Shown: in pieces, positions 1-6,658 of the stretch
How the letters are laid out: every line of letters starts with the position of its first letter
Position numbering within the stretch: the stretch's first letter is position 1
NCBI GenBank assembly: GCA_964464815.1
Contig: CAYXHF010000007.1
Coordinates: 12,973 to 76,972, forward strand
DNA from: UBA11524 sp964464815
GTDB taxonomy: Bacteria; Bacillota; Clostridia; Christensenellales; Aristaeellaceae
Reading direction: 5' to 3'
DNA length: 64,000 nucleotides
Made by a program: the position numbers and the translations under genes
The notes under the pieces: model-generated
Told to the model about the DNA's origin: nothing
The model's database searches: none
What the model saw: the letters and a program-made list of their open reading frames with translations, nothing else

Positions 1-689
1 TCCACATCCGTCAGGCGACGCCACTGACCACGGGGCAGGTCGTGCAGCTTGATGGTGGCAAAGCCGACGCGCTTGAGGGCCACCACATCGTGACCAACAG
101 CGGTGAACATGCGGCGCACCTGACGATTGCGGCCCTCGTGAATGGTGACCAGCAGAATCGTGGAGAACGCCTCATAGCGCACCAGATGCACATCGGCCGG
201 AGAGGTCATGCGATCATCGTCCAGACGGACGCCAGCGCGCAGACGGCGAATCGTCTCGTCCGTGACGCGGTTGGAGACCTTCACCAGATACTCCTTGCTG
301 ACCTCACGGCTGGGGTGCAGGAGGTTGTTCATCAAATCGCCATCGTTGGTCAGCAGCAGCAGTCCTTCGCTGTCATAGTCCAGACGGCCGACAGGATAGA
401 GACGCACGGGATAGTCGCGGAACTTGTCCATGACCGTGGGACGGCCTTCAGGGTCGCTGACCGTCGTCACCTCGCCCATGGGCTTGTTGTAGGCCAGATA
501 GTGCTTTTCCTGCTGGATACGGCAGGTCTTGCCGTCCACGGTCACGACGTCCTTCGTTTCATCAATTTGGATGCCCATTTCCGTTACGGTGCGGCCATTG
601 ACCGCCACATGACCATCGGCGATGAGCTTTTCGGAGTTGCGGCGGGAGGCCACGCCGGAGAGAGCCAGGAACTTTTGCAGACGCATCAT
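1..689 (-). CDS. rluB: Ribosomal large-subunit pseudouridine synthase, RluB family (3' end cut by window)
   Basis: This enzyme isomerises a uridine in 23S rRNA to pseudouridine. The N-terminus is an S4-type RNA-binding domain (starts MMRLQKFLALSGVASRR, residues 1-60). It is followed by the RluB/RsuA catalytic core, where PVGRLDYDSEGLLLLTNDG carries the catalytic Asp, and then HEGRNRQVRRM and LKRVGFATIKL. The reading frame is open to base 1, so the C-terminus lies outside the window. ATG at 689-687 is chosen because AAGGTGA lies 11 bases upstream; a second ATG follows immediately. The gene starts 37 bases after the HAD phosphatase gene on the same strand and is probably the last gene of the proA-HAD-rluB unit. 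In many Firmicutes rluB sits near spmAB, but here spmAB is about 28 kb away. RluB rather than RsuA is inferred from the S4 and core pattern. Confidence 0.9.
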   Translation of the reverse strand, partial: MMRLQKFLALSGVASRRNSEKLIADGHVAVNGRTVTEMGIQIDETKDVVTVDGKTCRIQQEKHYLAYNKPMGEVTTVSDPEGRPTVMDKFRDYPVRLYPVGRLDYDSEGLLLLTNDGDLMNNLLHPSREVSKEYLVKVSNRVTDETIRRLRAGVRLDDDRMTSPADVHLVRYEAFSTILLVTIHEGRNRQVRRMFTAVGHDVVALKRVGFATIKLHDLPRGQWRRLTDV

Positions 690-726
690 AGAATTCAAAT
701 CACCTTTCTAATATGTAGAAGAAACT

Positions 727-1383
727 TTATTGCCAGTGTACCGTCACCGCATCAGGGCGGCGACGAAGCAGCTTCTTTTTCGGATTGACCAGCACGGCAC
801 GATTGACCAGTGTCATCATGTCCGCATCGGAGGGAGAATCGCCATAGGCCGAGGAGCACTTCATGTCCAGCACCCAGTCGTTTTCCTGCAAGAACTGCTC
901 AATGCGGCGCACCTTTTCCTCGCCCTTGCAGTTGTTGCCGACCTTGCCAGTGAAGCAGCCGTTTTTGTCGAATTCACAGTGTGTGGACAGCACCGCGTCC
1001 ACCGGCATGAATTCCGGCAGCACCTTCATGTACACATCCGGCGATGCGCTGACAATGACAATTTTCATGCCCTGAGAGCGCAAGGCCCAGATTTCCGTCA
1101 GGCCATCCTGAAAAAAGCGCTTGGCGTATTCATCACGGAAGAACTGGCGGGACAATTCCAGAATGTCGTCCTCCTTGCAGCCGCGCAGGAAGGAGAGCGT
1201 GACAGACTTGGCCTGAGAGGCGACACTGGGGCGCAGCTTCCAGTACAGGAAGGCCGCCGCCGCCTTGAGCAGCTGTGTGCGTGGCGCTTTGCCCTTGCGG
1301 ATGCAGTAGAGCAGGTAGGGCAGGATAGAATCGCCCTTGGCCAGCGTGTCATCAAAGTCGAAAAATGCAATTCCTTGTGTCAT
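727..1383 (-). CDS. HAD-superfamily subfamily IB phosphatase (SerB-like)
   Basis: A predicted phosphomonoesterase of about 218 aa. All four HAD motifs are visible: FFDFDDTLAKGDS near the N-terminus (motif I, nucleophile and acid Asp), IVSASPDVYM (motif II Ser), the Lys of KGEEKVRRI (motif III) and YGDSPSDADMM (motif IV). The helical cap after motif I is typical of subfamily IB, which includes phosphoserine phosphatase and lipid or sugar phosphatases; the substrate cannot be read from the sequence. ATG at 1383-1381 is preferred because it overlaps the proA stop as ATGA, indicating translational coupling; an in-frame TTG nine bases upstream is possible but lies inside proA. Coupling to proA does not by itself prove a proline-pathway role, since Firmicutes proline synthesis needs no known phosphatase of this type. 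Confidence 0.85.
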   Translation of the reverse strand: MTQGIAFFDFDDTLAKGDSILPYLLYCIRKGKAPRTQLLKAAAAFLYWKLRPSVASQAKSVTLSFLRGCKEDDILELSRQFFRDEYAKRFFQDGLTEIWALRSQGMKIVIVSASPDVYMKVLPEFMPVDAVLSTHCEFDKNGCFTGKVGNNCKGEEKVRRIEQFLQENDWVLDMKCSSAYGDSPSDADMMTLVNRAVLVNPKKKLLRRRPDAVTVHWQ

Positions 1384-2678
1384 AACGGGCAATCCTCATT
1401 CAGCACGCGATGGGTGTAGGTGCGCTGATGGTTCTTCATTTCCGCCATCAGCTGACCATTACCCAGTAGCTTGTATTTGTAGGTAGTCAGGCCGTCCAGC
1501 CCCATCGGGCCACGGGCATGCAGCTTGCCGGTGGCGATGCCGACCTCCGCGCCAAAGCCGTAGACGAAGCCGTCGGCAAAGCGTGTGGATACATTGCGGT
1601 ACACGCCCGCAGAATCCACACCGGTCAGGAATTCCGCCGCCGCGCAGTCGTCACGGGTCACGATGCAGTCCGTGTGGTGGCTGCCATAGTGGTTGATATG
1701 GCGGACCGCCTCCTGCAAGGACGGCACGACACGGATGGAGAGCACCAGGTCTAGATACTCCGTCTGCCAGTCTTGTTCACTGGCGGGTTCAACAGGAATA
1801 TAGCGGCGCGTCGTCTCGTCACCGAGCAGGCGCACATGCTTTTCCTGCATCGCCGGAAGGAGCATGGGCAGGAACTGCGCGGCGATGTCCTGATGCACCA
1901 GCAGCGTTTCACATGCATTGCAGACAGCGACGTTCTGCGCTTTGCTATCCACGGCAATGGAAACGGCCATCGGCAAATCAGCCGCCTTGTCTACATAGAC
2001 GTGGCAGATGCCGTCGGAATGTCCCAAAACGGGAATGTGGCTATTGTCCATGATGTGGCGCACAAATTCCTTGCTGCCGCGCGGGATAATCAGGTCAATC
2101 AGCGTGTCCTCACGCAGCATGGCCGTCACGTCGTCACGCGTGGTCAGCAGCTGGGCAAAGTCCATGGGCAGGCCGGCATCCTTCGCGGCGATGCGCAGGC
2201 AATTGCAAAGTGCCTCATTGGTACGCAACGCCTCACGGCCACCCTTGAGCAGCACCGCGTTGCCACTCTTGAGCGCAAGGGAGGCAATCTGCACCAGCGC
2301 ATCGGGACGGCTTTCAAAAATTACGCCAATGACGCCAATCGGGCAGGTGACGCGGTAAAGCTTTAGCCCCTCGGTGATTTCGTGGCACATGGTCGTTTCG
2401 CCAATCGGGTCGGGCAGGTCAGAGAGCGCCAACAGGCCATCCACCACGGCTTGCAGCTTTTCTTCACGGAATTTCAGTCGCCCCAGCAGTGGTGCGGACA
2501 GCCCTTCCTGCGTGGCGCACTGGATGTCCTGTTCGTTCGCGGCGAAGATTTCCGCCTGATGCGCACGAAGCACATCGGCCATTTTGCGTAGCGCCAGATT
2601 GCGCGTCTCCAATGCGGATGCGGAAAGAATCCACGCGGCCTGACGGCTTTTATACGCCATTTCGTGCAAATCGTTCAT
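1380..2678 (-). CDS. proA: Gamma-glutamyl phosphate reductase
   Basis: ProA reduces gamma-glutamyl phosphate to glutamate-5-semialdehyde with NADPH, the second step of proline synthesis. The 432-aa protein has the aldehyde-dehydrogenase fold: GVIGVIFESRPDA (residues 115-127), the cofactor segment LKSGNAVLLKGGREA, the catalytic cysteine in VCNACETLLVH (Cys253) and the C-terminal RGPMGLDGLTTYKY signature. The start is ATG 2678-2676 with GGGAGGA placed well; the open frame continues about 60 codons upstream, but that extension is unlike ProA. proB is not in the window, so glutamate kinase must be elsewhere. The gene has its own promoter at 2861-2889 and a leader of about 170 bases with a hairpin (2702-2732). 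Confidence 0.95.
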   Translation of the reverse strand: MNDLHEMAYKSRQAAWILSASALETRNLALRKMADVLRAHQAEIFAANEQDIQCATQEGLSAPLLGRLKFREEKLQAVVDGLLALSDLPDPIGETTMCHEITEGLKLYRVTCPIGVIGVIFESRPDALVQIASLALKSGNAVLLKGGREALRTNEALCNCLRIAAKDAGLPMDFAQLLTTRDDVTAMLREDTLIDLIIPRGSKEFVRHIMDNSHIPVLGHSDGICHVYVDKAADLPMAVSIAVDSKAQNVAVCNACETLLVHQDIAAQFLPMLLPAMQEKHVRLLGDETTRRYIPVEPASEQDWQTEYLDLVLSIRVVPSLQEAVRHINHYGSHHTDCIVTRDDCAAAEFLTGVDSAGVYRNVSTRFADGFVYGFGAEVGIATGKLHARGPMGLDGLTTYKYKLLGNGQLMAEMKNHQRTYTHRVLNEDCPL

Positions 2679-2701
2679 GGTGGCCGTTCCTCCCTTAACA
2701 G

Positions 2702-2732
2702 AAAAATGGATGCATCCCGCAAATAGGGATGC
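2702..2732 (-). promoter_or_regulatory. Hairpin plus T-run in the proA leader (possible attenuator)
   Basis: On the minus strand GCATCCC and GGGATGC form a 7-bp stem with a short loop, followed after a few bases by TTTTTC, about 25 bases before the proA ribosome-binding site. It looks like a weak intrinsic terminator inside the leader. No T-box or known riboswitch core was recognised around it, so attenuation is inference. Confidence 0.35.
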
Positions 2733-2860
2733 GCGTTTGTTTTTTCGTGAATGGCAGAAATGGAAGCCTGCAAAGGGCAAAATACGACATTTTGCCGCCT
2801 TATGCGTTGGAAAATGCAGCTCCTTTTGCAGAATGTGGCAAAAGAAACGCTTCCCCAACT

Positions 2861-2889
2861 ATTATAACATGGAAGTTTGGGACTTGCAA
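2861..2889 (-). promoter_or_regulatory. Sigma-A promoter of proA-HAD-rluB
   Basis: On the minus strand the -35 box TTGCAA (2889-2884) and the -10 box TATAAT (2866-2861) are separated by exactly 17 bp. The -35 hexamer is palindromic and is also the -35 box of the smpB promoter on the other strand. Confidence 0.75.
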
Positions 2890-2912
2890 TAAAAAAACGA
2901 ATATGGTATAAT
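2884..2912 (+). promoter_or_regulatory. Sigma-A promoter of smpB
   Basis: TTGCAA (2884-2889) and TATAAT (2907-2912) with a 17-bp spacer, 52 bases before the smpB start. It shares its -35 hexamer with the divergent proA promoter. Confidence 0.8.
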
Positions 2913-2963
2913 ACTTCTTGCCCGAAAAAAACAGCGGTCAGACACGCAAAGGAGGCGAGGCTT

Positions 2964-3431
2964 GTGCCGCATCAAAAGGGAATCAAAACCGTGGCGCAGA
3001 ATCGCAAGGCGTGGCATGACTACTTTGTGGAAGAAAAGTATGAATGCGGCCTGGCTCTCTATGGGACAGAGGTCAAGAGCATGCGGCAGGGACGCGTCAA
3101 TTTGAAGGAATCCTGGGCGCAGATTCGCGGTGGCGAAATCTGGGTGGAGGGCATGCATATCAGCCCCTACGACCAGGGCAACATCTTCAACAAAGACCCG
3201 ATGCGCCCAAAGAAGCTGCTGATGCACAAGAACGAAATCCGCAAGCTGGACGCGCTGGTGGCACGGCAGGGCTACACACTGGTGCCGCTGGAGGTCTATC
3301 TGCGGGATGGCCGCATGAAGCTGCAATTGGGGCTTTGCCGTGGTAAGGCGGAGCATGACAAGCGCGACACCATCGCCAAGCGTGATGCCGACCGCGATAT
3401 TCGCCGCGCCATTCGCGAACACAACAAGTGA
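2964..3431 (+). CDS. smpB: SsrA-binding protein (trans-translation)
   Basis: SmpB binds tmRNA and delivers it to stalled ribosomes in trans-translation. The 155-aa length is typical of the family. Signature segments are KAWHDYFVEEKYECGLAL near the N-terminus, GTEVKSMRQGRVNLKES, the GLCRGKAEHDKRDTIAKRD block and the basic C-terminal tail. The start is GTG 2964 with AAAGGAGG eight bases upstream; upstream ATG codons in the same frame lack a ribosome-binding site and would add unrelated sequence. The tmRNA gene ssrA starts 77 bases downstream on the same strand, the usual pairing. Confidence 0.96.
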   Translation: MPHQKGIKTVAQNRKAWHDYFVEEKYECGLALYGTEVKSMRQGRVNLKESWAQIRGGEIWVEGMHISPYDQGNIFNKDPMRPKKLLMHKNEIRKLDALVARQGYTLVPLEVYLRDGRMKLQLGLCRGKAEHDKRDTIAKRDADRDIRRAIREHNK

Positions 3432-3507
3432 TATTGTCCGGGTGCGCAAACCGAATGGTCCTTGCACATCCGGAAATACAGGAAGCGTTTTGACTGTCAG
3501 GTCATAC

Positions 3508-3855
3508 GGGGATGATCCGGTTTCGACGGGGGTTGTCGAGGGCGGGATAAGCGAGCCGTGGACCCTGGCCACGATAAAACGGGGAACTTAAATGTAACTG
3601 ACAACAATCAGTACGCTTTCGCTGCCTAATTAGGCGCGACGCTGGCCCGGTCTGCCCGCTTGACCGGTTCCCAGCGCCATTCAAGCGGGGAACGAGCGTA
3701 TGTAAGCTTTGCCATGCGTCCGTAACATGAAGCTACCAATCGGAAAAGCCTGTCTATGGGCGTTTTCGTGCGGGAATTTTAAAACATAGTCTGCGCTCGG
3801 AGAAGGTCCTGCAATCGAGCTTTCGGACAGGGGTTCGACTCCCCTCATCTCCACG
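3508..3855 (+). ncRNA. ssrA: Transfer-messenger RNA (tmRNA)
   Basis: tmRNA acts with SmpB to rescue ribosomes and tag proteins for proteolysis. The 5' acceptor strand GGGGATG (3508-3514) pairs with CATCTCC (3846-3852), with one G-U pair; the T-arm is GGGGTTCGACTCCCC-like, and the 5' end carries the conserved GATCCGGTTTCGACGG. The internal reading frame encodes a tag best read as DNNQYAFAA followed by TAA (3600-3629), with the usual hydrophobic AA end recognised by ClpXP-type proteases. The encoded 3' end is ACGA rather than ACCA, so CCA would have to be added after transcription. The pseudoknot region lies between the tag and the 3' domain. The exact ends are inferred from the acceptor stem. 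Confidence 0.93.
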
Positions 3856-3860
3856 AGGAA

Positions 3861-3895
3861 GGGAAACGTGGCTTTGGCTGCGTTTCTCTTTTTTT
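3861..3895 (+). terminator. Intrinsic terminator after ssrA
   Basis: GAAACG (3863-3868) pairs with CGTTTC (3881-3886) and is followed by a T-rich tract (CTTTTTTT). Confidence 0.75.
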
Positions 3896-3998
3896 GTGGG
3901 GAAATGACAGATAGAATACGCCTGTCAAGTCCGAAGACGGACAAACGCGCTGGCTTGCGTGCGTGCCGGCGTTGTAAGCGCATGTACAATAGGATATG

Positions 3999-4050
3999 AA
4001 AAAACCAGCCTGGCTTTCCGATGCGTGTCGGAGAAGGTCGGGCTGGCTTT
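3999..4050 (-). terminator. Intrinsic terminator of the MATE/78-aa gene unit
   Basis: Read on the minus strand, AAGCCAGCC pairs with GGCTGGTT across an inner stem and ends in TTTTTT. It lies 24 bases past the stop codon of the 78-aa gene. Confidence 0.7.
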
Positions 4051-4074
4051 GATGTTGGATGAAGCTTACGTTCC

Positions 4075-4311
4075 TCAGAACCTCCCGCCACCGCAGCTCT
4101 GCCGGGCGACGCGCTGTTCGCCGGATACGTAGCGGCTGCGGAACTCGGCGTTGATGTCGCGCAGCTCCTTTTCGCCGTCGATATAGGGCTGGTACATCTC
4201 GATGATGCCTTCCGCGCAGCCGTCACAGGCGGCACTGATGTTGCTGATGGCGTCATCCACAATCTGCTGGCGTTGCTCACGGGTGGTATCCTGAATCAAA
4301 ATGCTGGTCAT
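4075..4311 (-). CDS. Small uncharacterised protein (78 aa)
   Basis: A 78-residue soluble-looking protein starting MTSILIQDTTREQRQQIVDD. It has a Cys pair in the middle (ACDGCAEG), a YIDGEKEL motif, FRSRYVSG, and a C-terminal SCGGGRF with another Cys. AAGGAAG eight bases before ATG 4311-4309 supports the start. It begins 15 bases after the MATE gene stop and shares its terminator, so it is the second gene of that unit. Short proteins with this TTREQR...FRxRYVSG pattern occur widely in Clostridia without a known function and are sometimes mislabelled as PurH; that recollection is from memory. Function is unknown; the Cys residues could bind a metal. Confidence 0.75.
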   Translation of the reverse strand: MTSILIQDTTREQRQQIVDDAISNISAACDGCAEGIIEMYQPYIDGEKELRDINAEFRSRYVSGEQRVARQSCGGGRF

Positions 4312-4326
4312 GGGAAACTTCCTTTC

Positions 4327-5703
4327 TTATACGGCTTGGACAGCGGAATCAATATCGGGCGGGAGCTTCTGCATCTGTTCACGGTAGGTGAAGCGCAGGT
4401 AAATCATCTCCGCAATGGCGGTAATCGTCCATGAGACGAAATAGAGCAGATACAGGCTCTCGATGGTATGGAAGTGAGCGAAGACGGTGTAGACCCAGAT
4501 GATGCGGAACACGCACGAGCCCATGATGACGATGATGGTTGGCACAAGGCTCTTGCCTAAACCGCGGTTGGCGGCGATGGAGCAATCCATGAAGGCGGAG
4601 AAGGCATACGAACAGCCCATGATGCGCAGACGAATCATTCCGGCCTCTGCCACCTCGGGGACATTGGTGAAGATGGAAAGGAACTGACGGCCGAACACGA
4701 CCAGCAGCAGACTCATCACCAGCGCAATGCCGAAGGAGAACAGCATGGAAATGAAGTAGCTCTGCAAAATGCGCTTGCGCTTGCCTGCGCCGTAATTCTG
4801 GCTCATGAAGGAGGAGCAGGCGGTGTAAATCGCGGCCATCACGTCGTAGACGAGCGCATCGGCATTCGCGGCGGCGGCGCTGCCCTCGACGATGATTTCG
4901 TCAAAGGAATTGACGCCGGCCTGAATGAAGAGGTTCGCCATGGCGAAGATGGCGTTCTGCAAACCGGCGGGAATGCTCAGCGAAAGAATCTGACGCGCCT
5001 TGTGCGAATCAATGTGCAGGCGGGACTTTTCCAGCGCAATTACGCTGCCATGCTTGCATAGCGACAGGATGACCAGCGTGGCAGAAACATACTGGGACAG
5101 AATACTGGCCAGTGCCACGCCAGCGGCCGCCATGTGACAGACGATGACGAAGAACAGATTCAGCAGGATGTTCAGCACGCCGGCGAACAAAAGAAAGTAC
5201 AGCGGCTTTTTCGTATCGCCAGCTGCGGAAAGCACAGCATTGCCGAAATTGAAAAGGGCCATCGCGGGCATGCCCAGACAGTAGATGCGCAGGTAGCTGA
5301 CCGCACCCGCCATCAGCACCTCCTTCGTGCCGAGCATCGACAGCAGCAGCGGCGTCAGCAAAAAGCCAACCACCATGATGATACAGCCGATGATGAAGGA
5401 GAGAATCAGGGACGTATGCACCGCCTGACGGACGTCCTCGTCATGGCGCGCACCGAGGTAACGGGCGACGACGACGTTGATGCCACTGCCCATGCCGATG
5501 AGGAAGCCTGCCAGCAGGGTGACGAGGATGGCGGTGGAACCGACCGAACCGAGAGCCTCCGGGCCGGCAAATTGTCCAACAACCGCAATGTCGGACATGT
5601 TAAACAGCACTTGCAGGACGTTTGTCGCCATCAGCGGCAGACTGAAAAGGATGATTTGGCGTCCCAGCGGGCCGTGTGTCAGGTCGTGCTCTTTTGCAGA
5701 CAT
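4327..5703 (-). CDS. MATE-family multidrug/metabolite exporter
   Basis: A 458-aa integral membrane protein of the multidrug and toxic compound extrusion family, which uses a Na+ or H+ gradient to export organic cations, drugs or metabolites. About twelve hydrophobic segments are visible in two halves, including IILFSLPLMATNVLQVLFN and ADIAVVG-type N-terminal sequence and the second-half LSLSIPAGLQNAIFAMANLF. ATG 5703-5701 is chosen because AGGAG lies eight bases upstream and MSAKEHDLTHGPLGRQII matches the family start; the frame stays open upstream without a plausible MATE extension. A promoter at 5741-5769 drives it, followed closely by the 78-aa gene. The substrate is not predictable. Confidence 0.92.
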   Translation of the reverse strand: MSAKEHDLTHGPLGRQIILFSLPLMATNVLQVLFNMSDIAVVGQFAGPEALGSVGSTAILVTLLAGFLIGMGSGINVVVARYLGARHDEDVRQAVHTSLILSFIIGCIIMVVGFLLTPLLLSMLGTKEVLMAGAVSYLRIYCLGMPAMALFNFGNAVLSAAGDTKKPLYFLLFAGVLNILLNLFFVIVCHMAAAGVALASILSQYVSATLVILSLCKHGSVIALEKSRLHIDSHKARQILSLSIPAGLQNAIFAMANLFIQAGVNSFDEIIVEGSAAAANADALVYDVMAAIYTACSSFMSQNYGAGKRKRILQSYFISMLFSFGIALVMSLLLVVFGRQFLSIFTNVPEVAEAGMIRLRIMGCSYAFSAFMDCSIAANRGLGKSLVPTIIVIMGSCVFRIIWVYTVFAHFHTIESLYLLYFVSWTITAIAEMIYLRFTYREQMQKLPPDIDSAVQAV

Positions 5704-5740
5704 TACTACTACTCCTGTATCGTGATATGGTCCGGCGATG

Positions 5741-5769
5741 ATTATACACCGGAACACGAAAACAAGCAA
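5741..5769 (-). promoter_or_regulatory. Sigma-A promoter of the MATE gene
   Basis: Minus strand TTGCTT (5769-5764), 17-bp spacer, TATAAT (5746-5741), 38 bases upstream of the start codon. Confidence 0.7.
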
Positions 5770-5851
5770 GCGTTTCATGCAAAAAAGAAGCATAAAATAA
5801 GAAAGTATTCTGCCGCGGATACGATGCAGGGGAATGCGCCCTTTGCAGCAC

Positions 5852-5878
5852 ATATCGCCCTGCGCGGCAGCATATGAT
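5852..5878 (+). promoter_or_regulatory. Possible sigma-E (mother-cell) promoter for the spoVM unit
   Basis: ATA (5852-5854), a 16-bp spacer and CATATGAT (5871-5878) resemble the sigma-E pattern ATA-N16-18-CATACAnT. It lies 24 bases upstream of the 65-aa gene that precedes spoVM. Known biology supports this (spoVM is sigma-E dependent in Bacillus subtilis), but the match is short. Confidence 0.4.
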
Positions 5879-5902
5879 GGGAGCGAAACGAGGTGATGGA
5901 GC

Positions 5903-6100
5903 ATGCCCAGGCATCGCTGCGGCGAAAAGCAATGGGTCATTTGCACAGGACAGAGGGCGCTGATGTGGATTGGGCTGGCGTTGCTGCTTGCGGGCGGCAT
6001 CGTGCTGGTGCTGTGCATTCCGGGATGGGCGTGGGCGGCGCTGCTGGGTGCGGCGCTGGCGGCCATAGGGGTCGTGCTGATTTTTCTGGGGAGGAGGTAG
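5903..6100 (+). CDS. Small membrane protein upstream of spoVM (65 aa)
   Basis: A 65-residue protein with a basic Cys-containing N-terminus (MPRHRCGEKQW) and two adjacent hydrophobic segments, roughly residues 20-41 and 43-62, ending LGRR. AGGTGATGG just before ATG 5903 is a reasonable ribosome-binding site. It ends six bases before the spoVM start, and spoVM's SD lies within its last codons, so the two are probably co-transcribed. No family was recognised; expression in the mother cell during sporulation is inferred from the neighbour and from the sigma-E-like promoter. It could be spurious, because GC-rich non-coding sequence can also yield hydrophobic frames. Confidence 0.55.
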   Translation: MPRHRCGEKQWVICTGQRALMWIGLALLLAGGIVLVLCIPGWAWAALLGAALAAIGVVLIFLGRR

Positions 6101-6106
6101 AAAGAA

Positions 6107-6196
6107 ATGCGGGTCAAAATGGTGTGTGTCAAGCTGCCCAAGCCTCTGCGCGGCGTGGTGCGCTTTGTGATGCGCCACAGGGTGCAAGCGGGATGA
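6107..6196 (+). CDS. spoVM: Stage V sporulation protein M (29 aa)
   Basis: SpoVM is a tiny amphipathic helix that inserts into the outer forespore membrane, recognises its convex curvature and anchors the SpoIVA coat basement layer. The 29-residue product carries KLPKPLRGVVR, aligning with the Bacillus subtilis SpoVM core KLPKFLGGIVR, including the proline needed for curvature sensing (Pro9 there, Pro11 here). A strong GGGGAGGAGG lies eight bases before ATG 6107. Differences are Pro for Phe and Arg for Gly just after the proline, and a Cys at position 7. The gene is too short for most gene callers. Alternative start: ATG at codon 5. Confidence 0.85.
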   Translation: MRVKMVCVKLPKPLRGVVRFVMRHRVQAG

Positions 6197-6237
6197 AAAG
6201 GGAAACAGCAGAAATACAGCACAATGCTACTTAGCCG

Positions 6238-6266
6238 TTGACAGACGCGCGAATCCGTGCTATGAT
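6238..6266 (+). promoter_or_regulatory. Sigma-A promoter of the lysine-riboswitch operon
   Basis: TTGACA (6238-6243), 17-bp spacer, TATGAT (6261-6266). The predicted start of transcription is about 25-30 bases before the riboswitch aptamer. Confidence 0.8.
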
Positions 6267-6300
6267 AGCAATGGGTTCCGACAATTGCATCATGTAGAAT

Positions 6301-6474
6301 GAATCAGAGGTGCGCACGCATCGTGTACCGCGGCGGAGGATGGCTTCCGGCGAGGCTACGGGAAGGGATGAGGCGCCGAAAGACAGGGTGAGAGCCGCAA
6401 GCCCTGATCTTGGTTGCAGATCAGACGGGTCTGTGACTGTCATCGGGAGGAACATCCCGGCGGAGCGCTGGTTC
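6301..6474 (+). promoter_or_regulatory. Lysine riboswitch (L-box) aptamer
   Basis: The P1 strands GAATCAG (6301-6307) and CTGGTTC (6468-6474) pair. Inside are conserved L-box elements: AGAGGTGCG directly after P1, GGGATGAGGCGCCGAAAG (about 6364-6381), and a GTCTGTGACTGTCATC block. Lysine binding normally favours the downstream terminator and shuts off transcription. The position before asd-dapA-dapB, all lysine/diaminopimelate genes, confirms the assignment. Expression platform: 6475-6607. Confidence 0.92.
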
Positions 6475-6572
6475 GGAAGATCGCCTGTCCGTGCATATGG
6501 ATGGGTCAGGAAGGGCTGAAATGTGTAGCACAGCAATGTGCATCCGTTTTAGCCGGCAAAAGAGATCTTTGG

Positions 6573-6607
6573 CGCACCGCAGGCATGGCTTGTGGTGGCT
6601 TTTTTTG
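6573..6607 (+). terminator. Riboswitch-controlled terminator before asd
   Basis: A GC-rich stem (5' arm beginning GCACCGCAGGC, 3' arm GCTTGTGGTGGC, one bulge) is followed by seven T residues (6600-6606). It sits about 50 bases before asd and is the OFF-state hairpin of the lysine riboswitch. Confidence 0.85.
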
Positions 6608-6658
6608 AATCGGGTCGGAATACCAATGCCGAATGAAATGCAGACGGAGGATGGAATG

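Noticed and set aside
2679..2858. 60-codon N-terminal extension of ProA
   Set aside because: Not ProA-like, spans the leader hairpin, and a strong ribosome-binding site precedes the internal ATG.
3508..3856. Isolated tRNA from the T-arm-like 3' end
   Set aside because: The sequence is the 3' domain of tmRNA; no anticodon arm is present.
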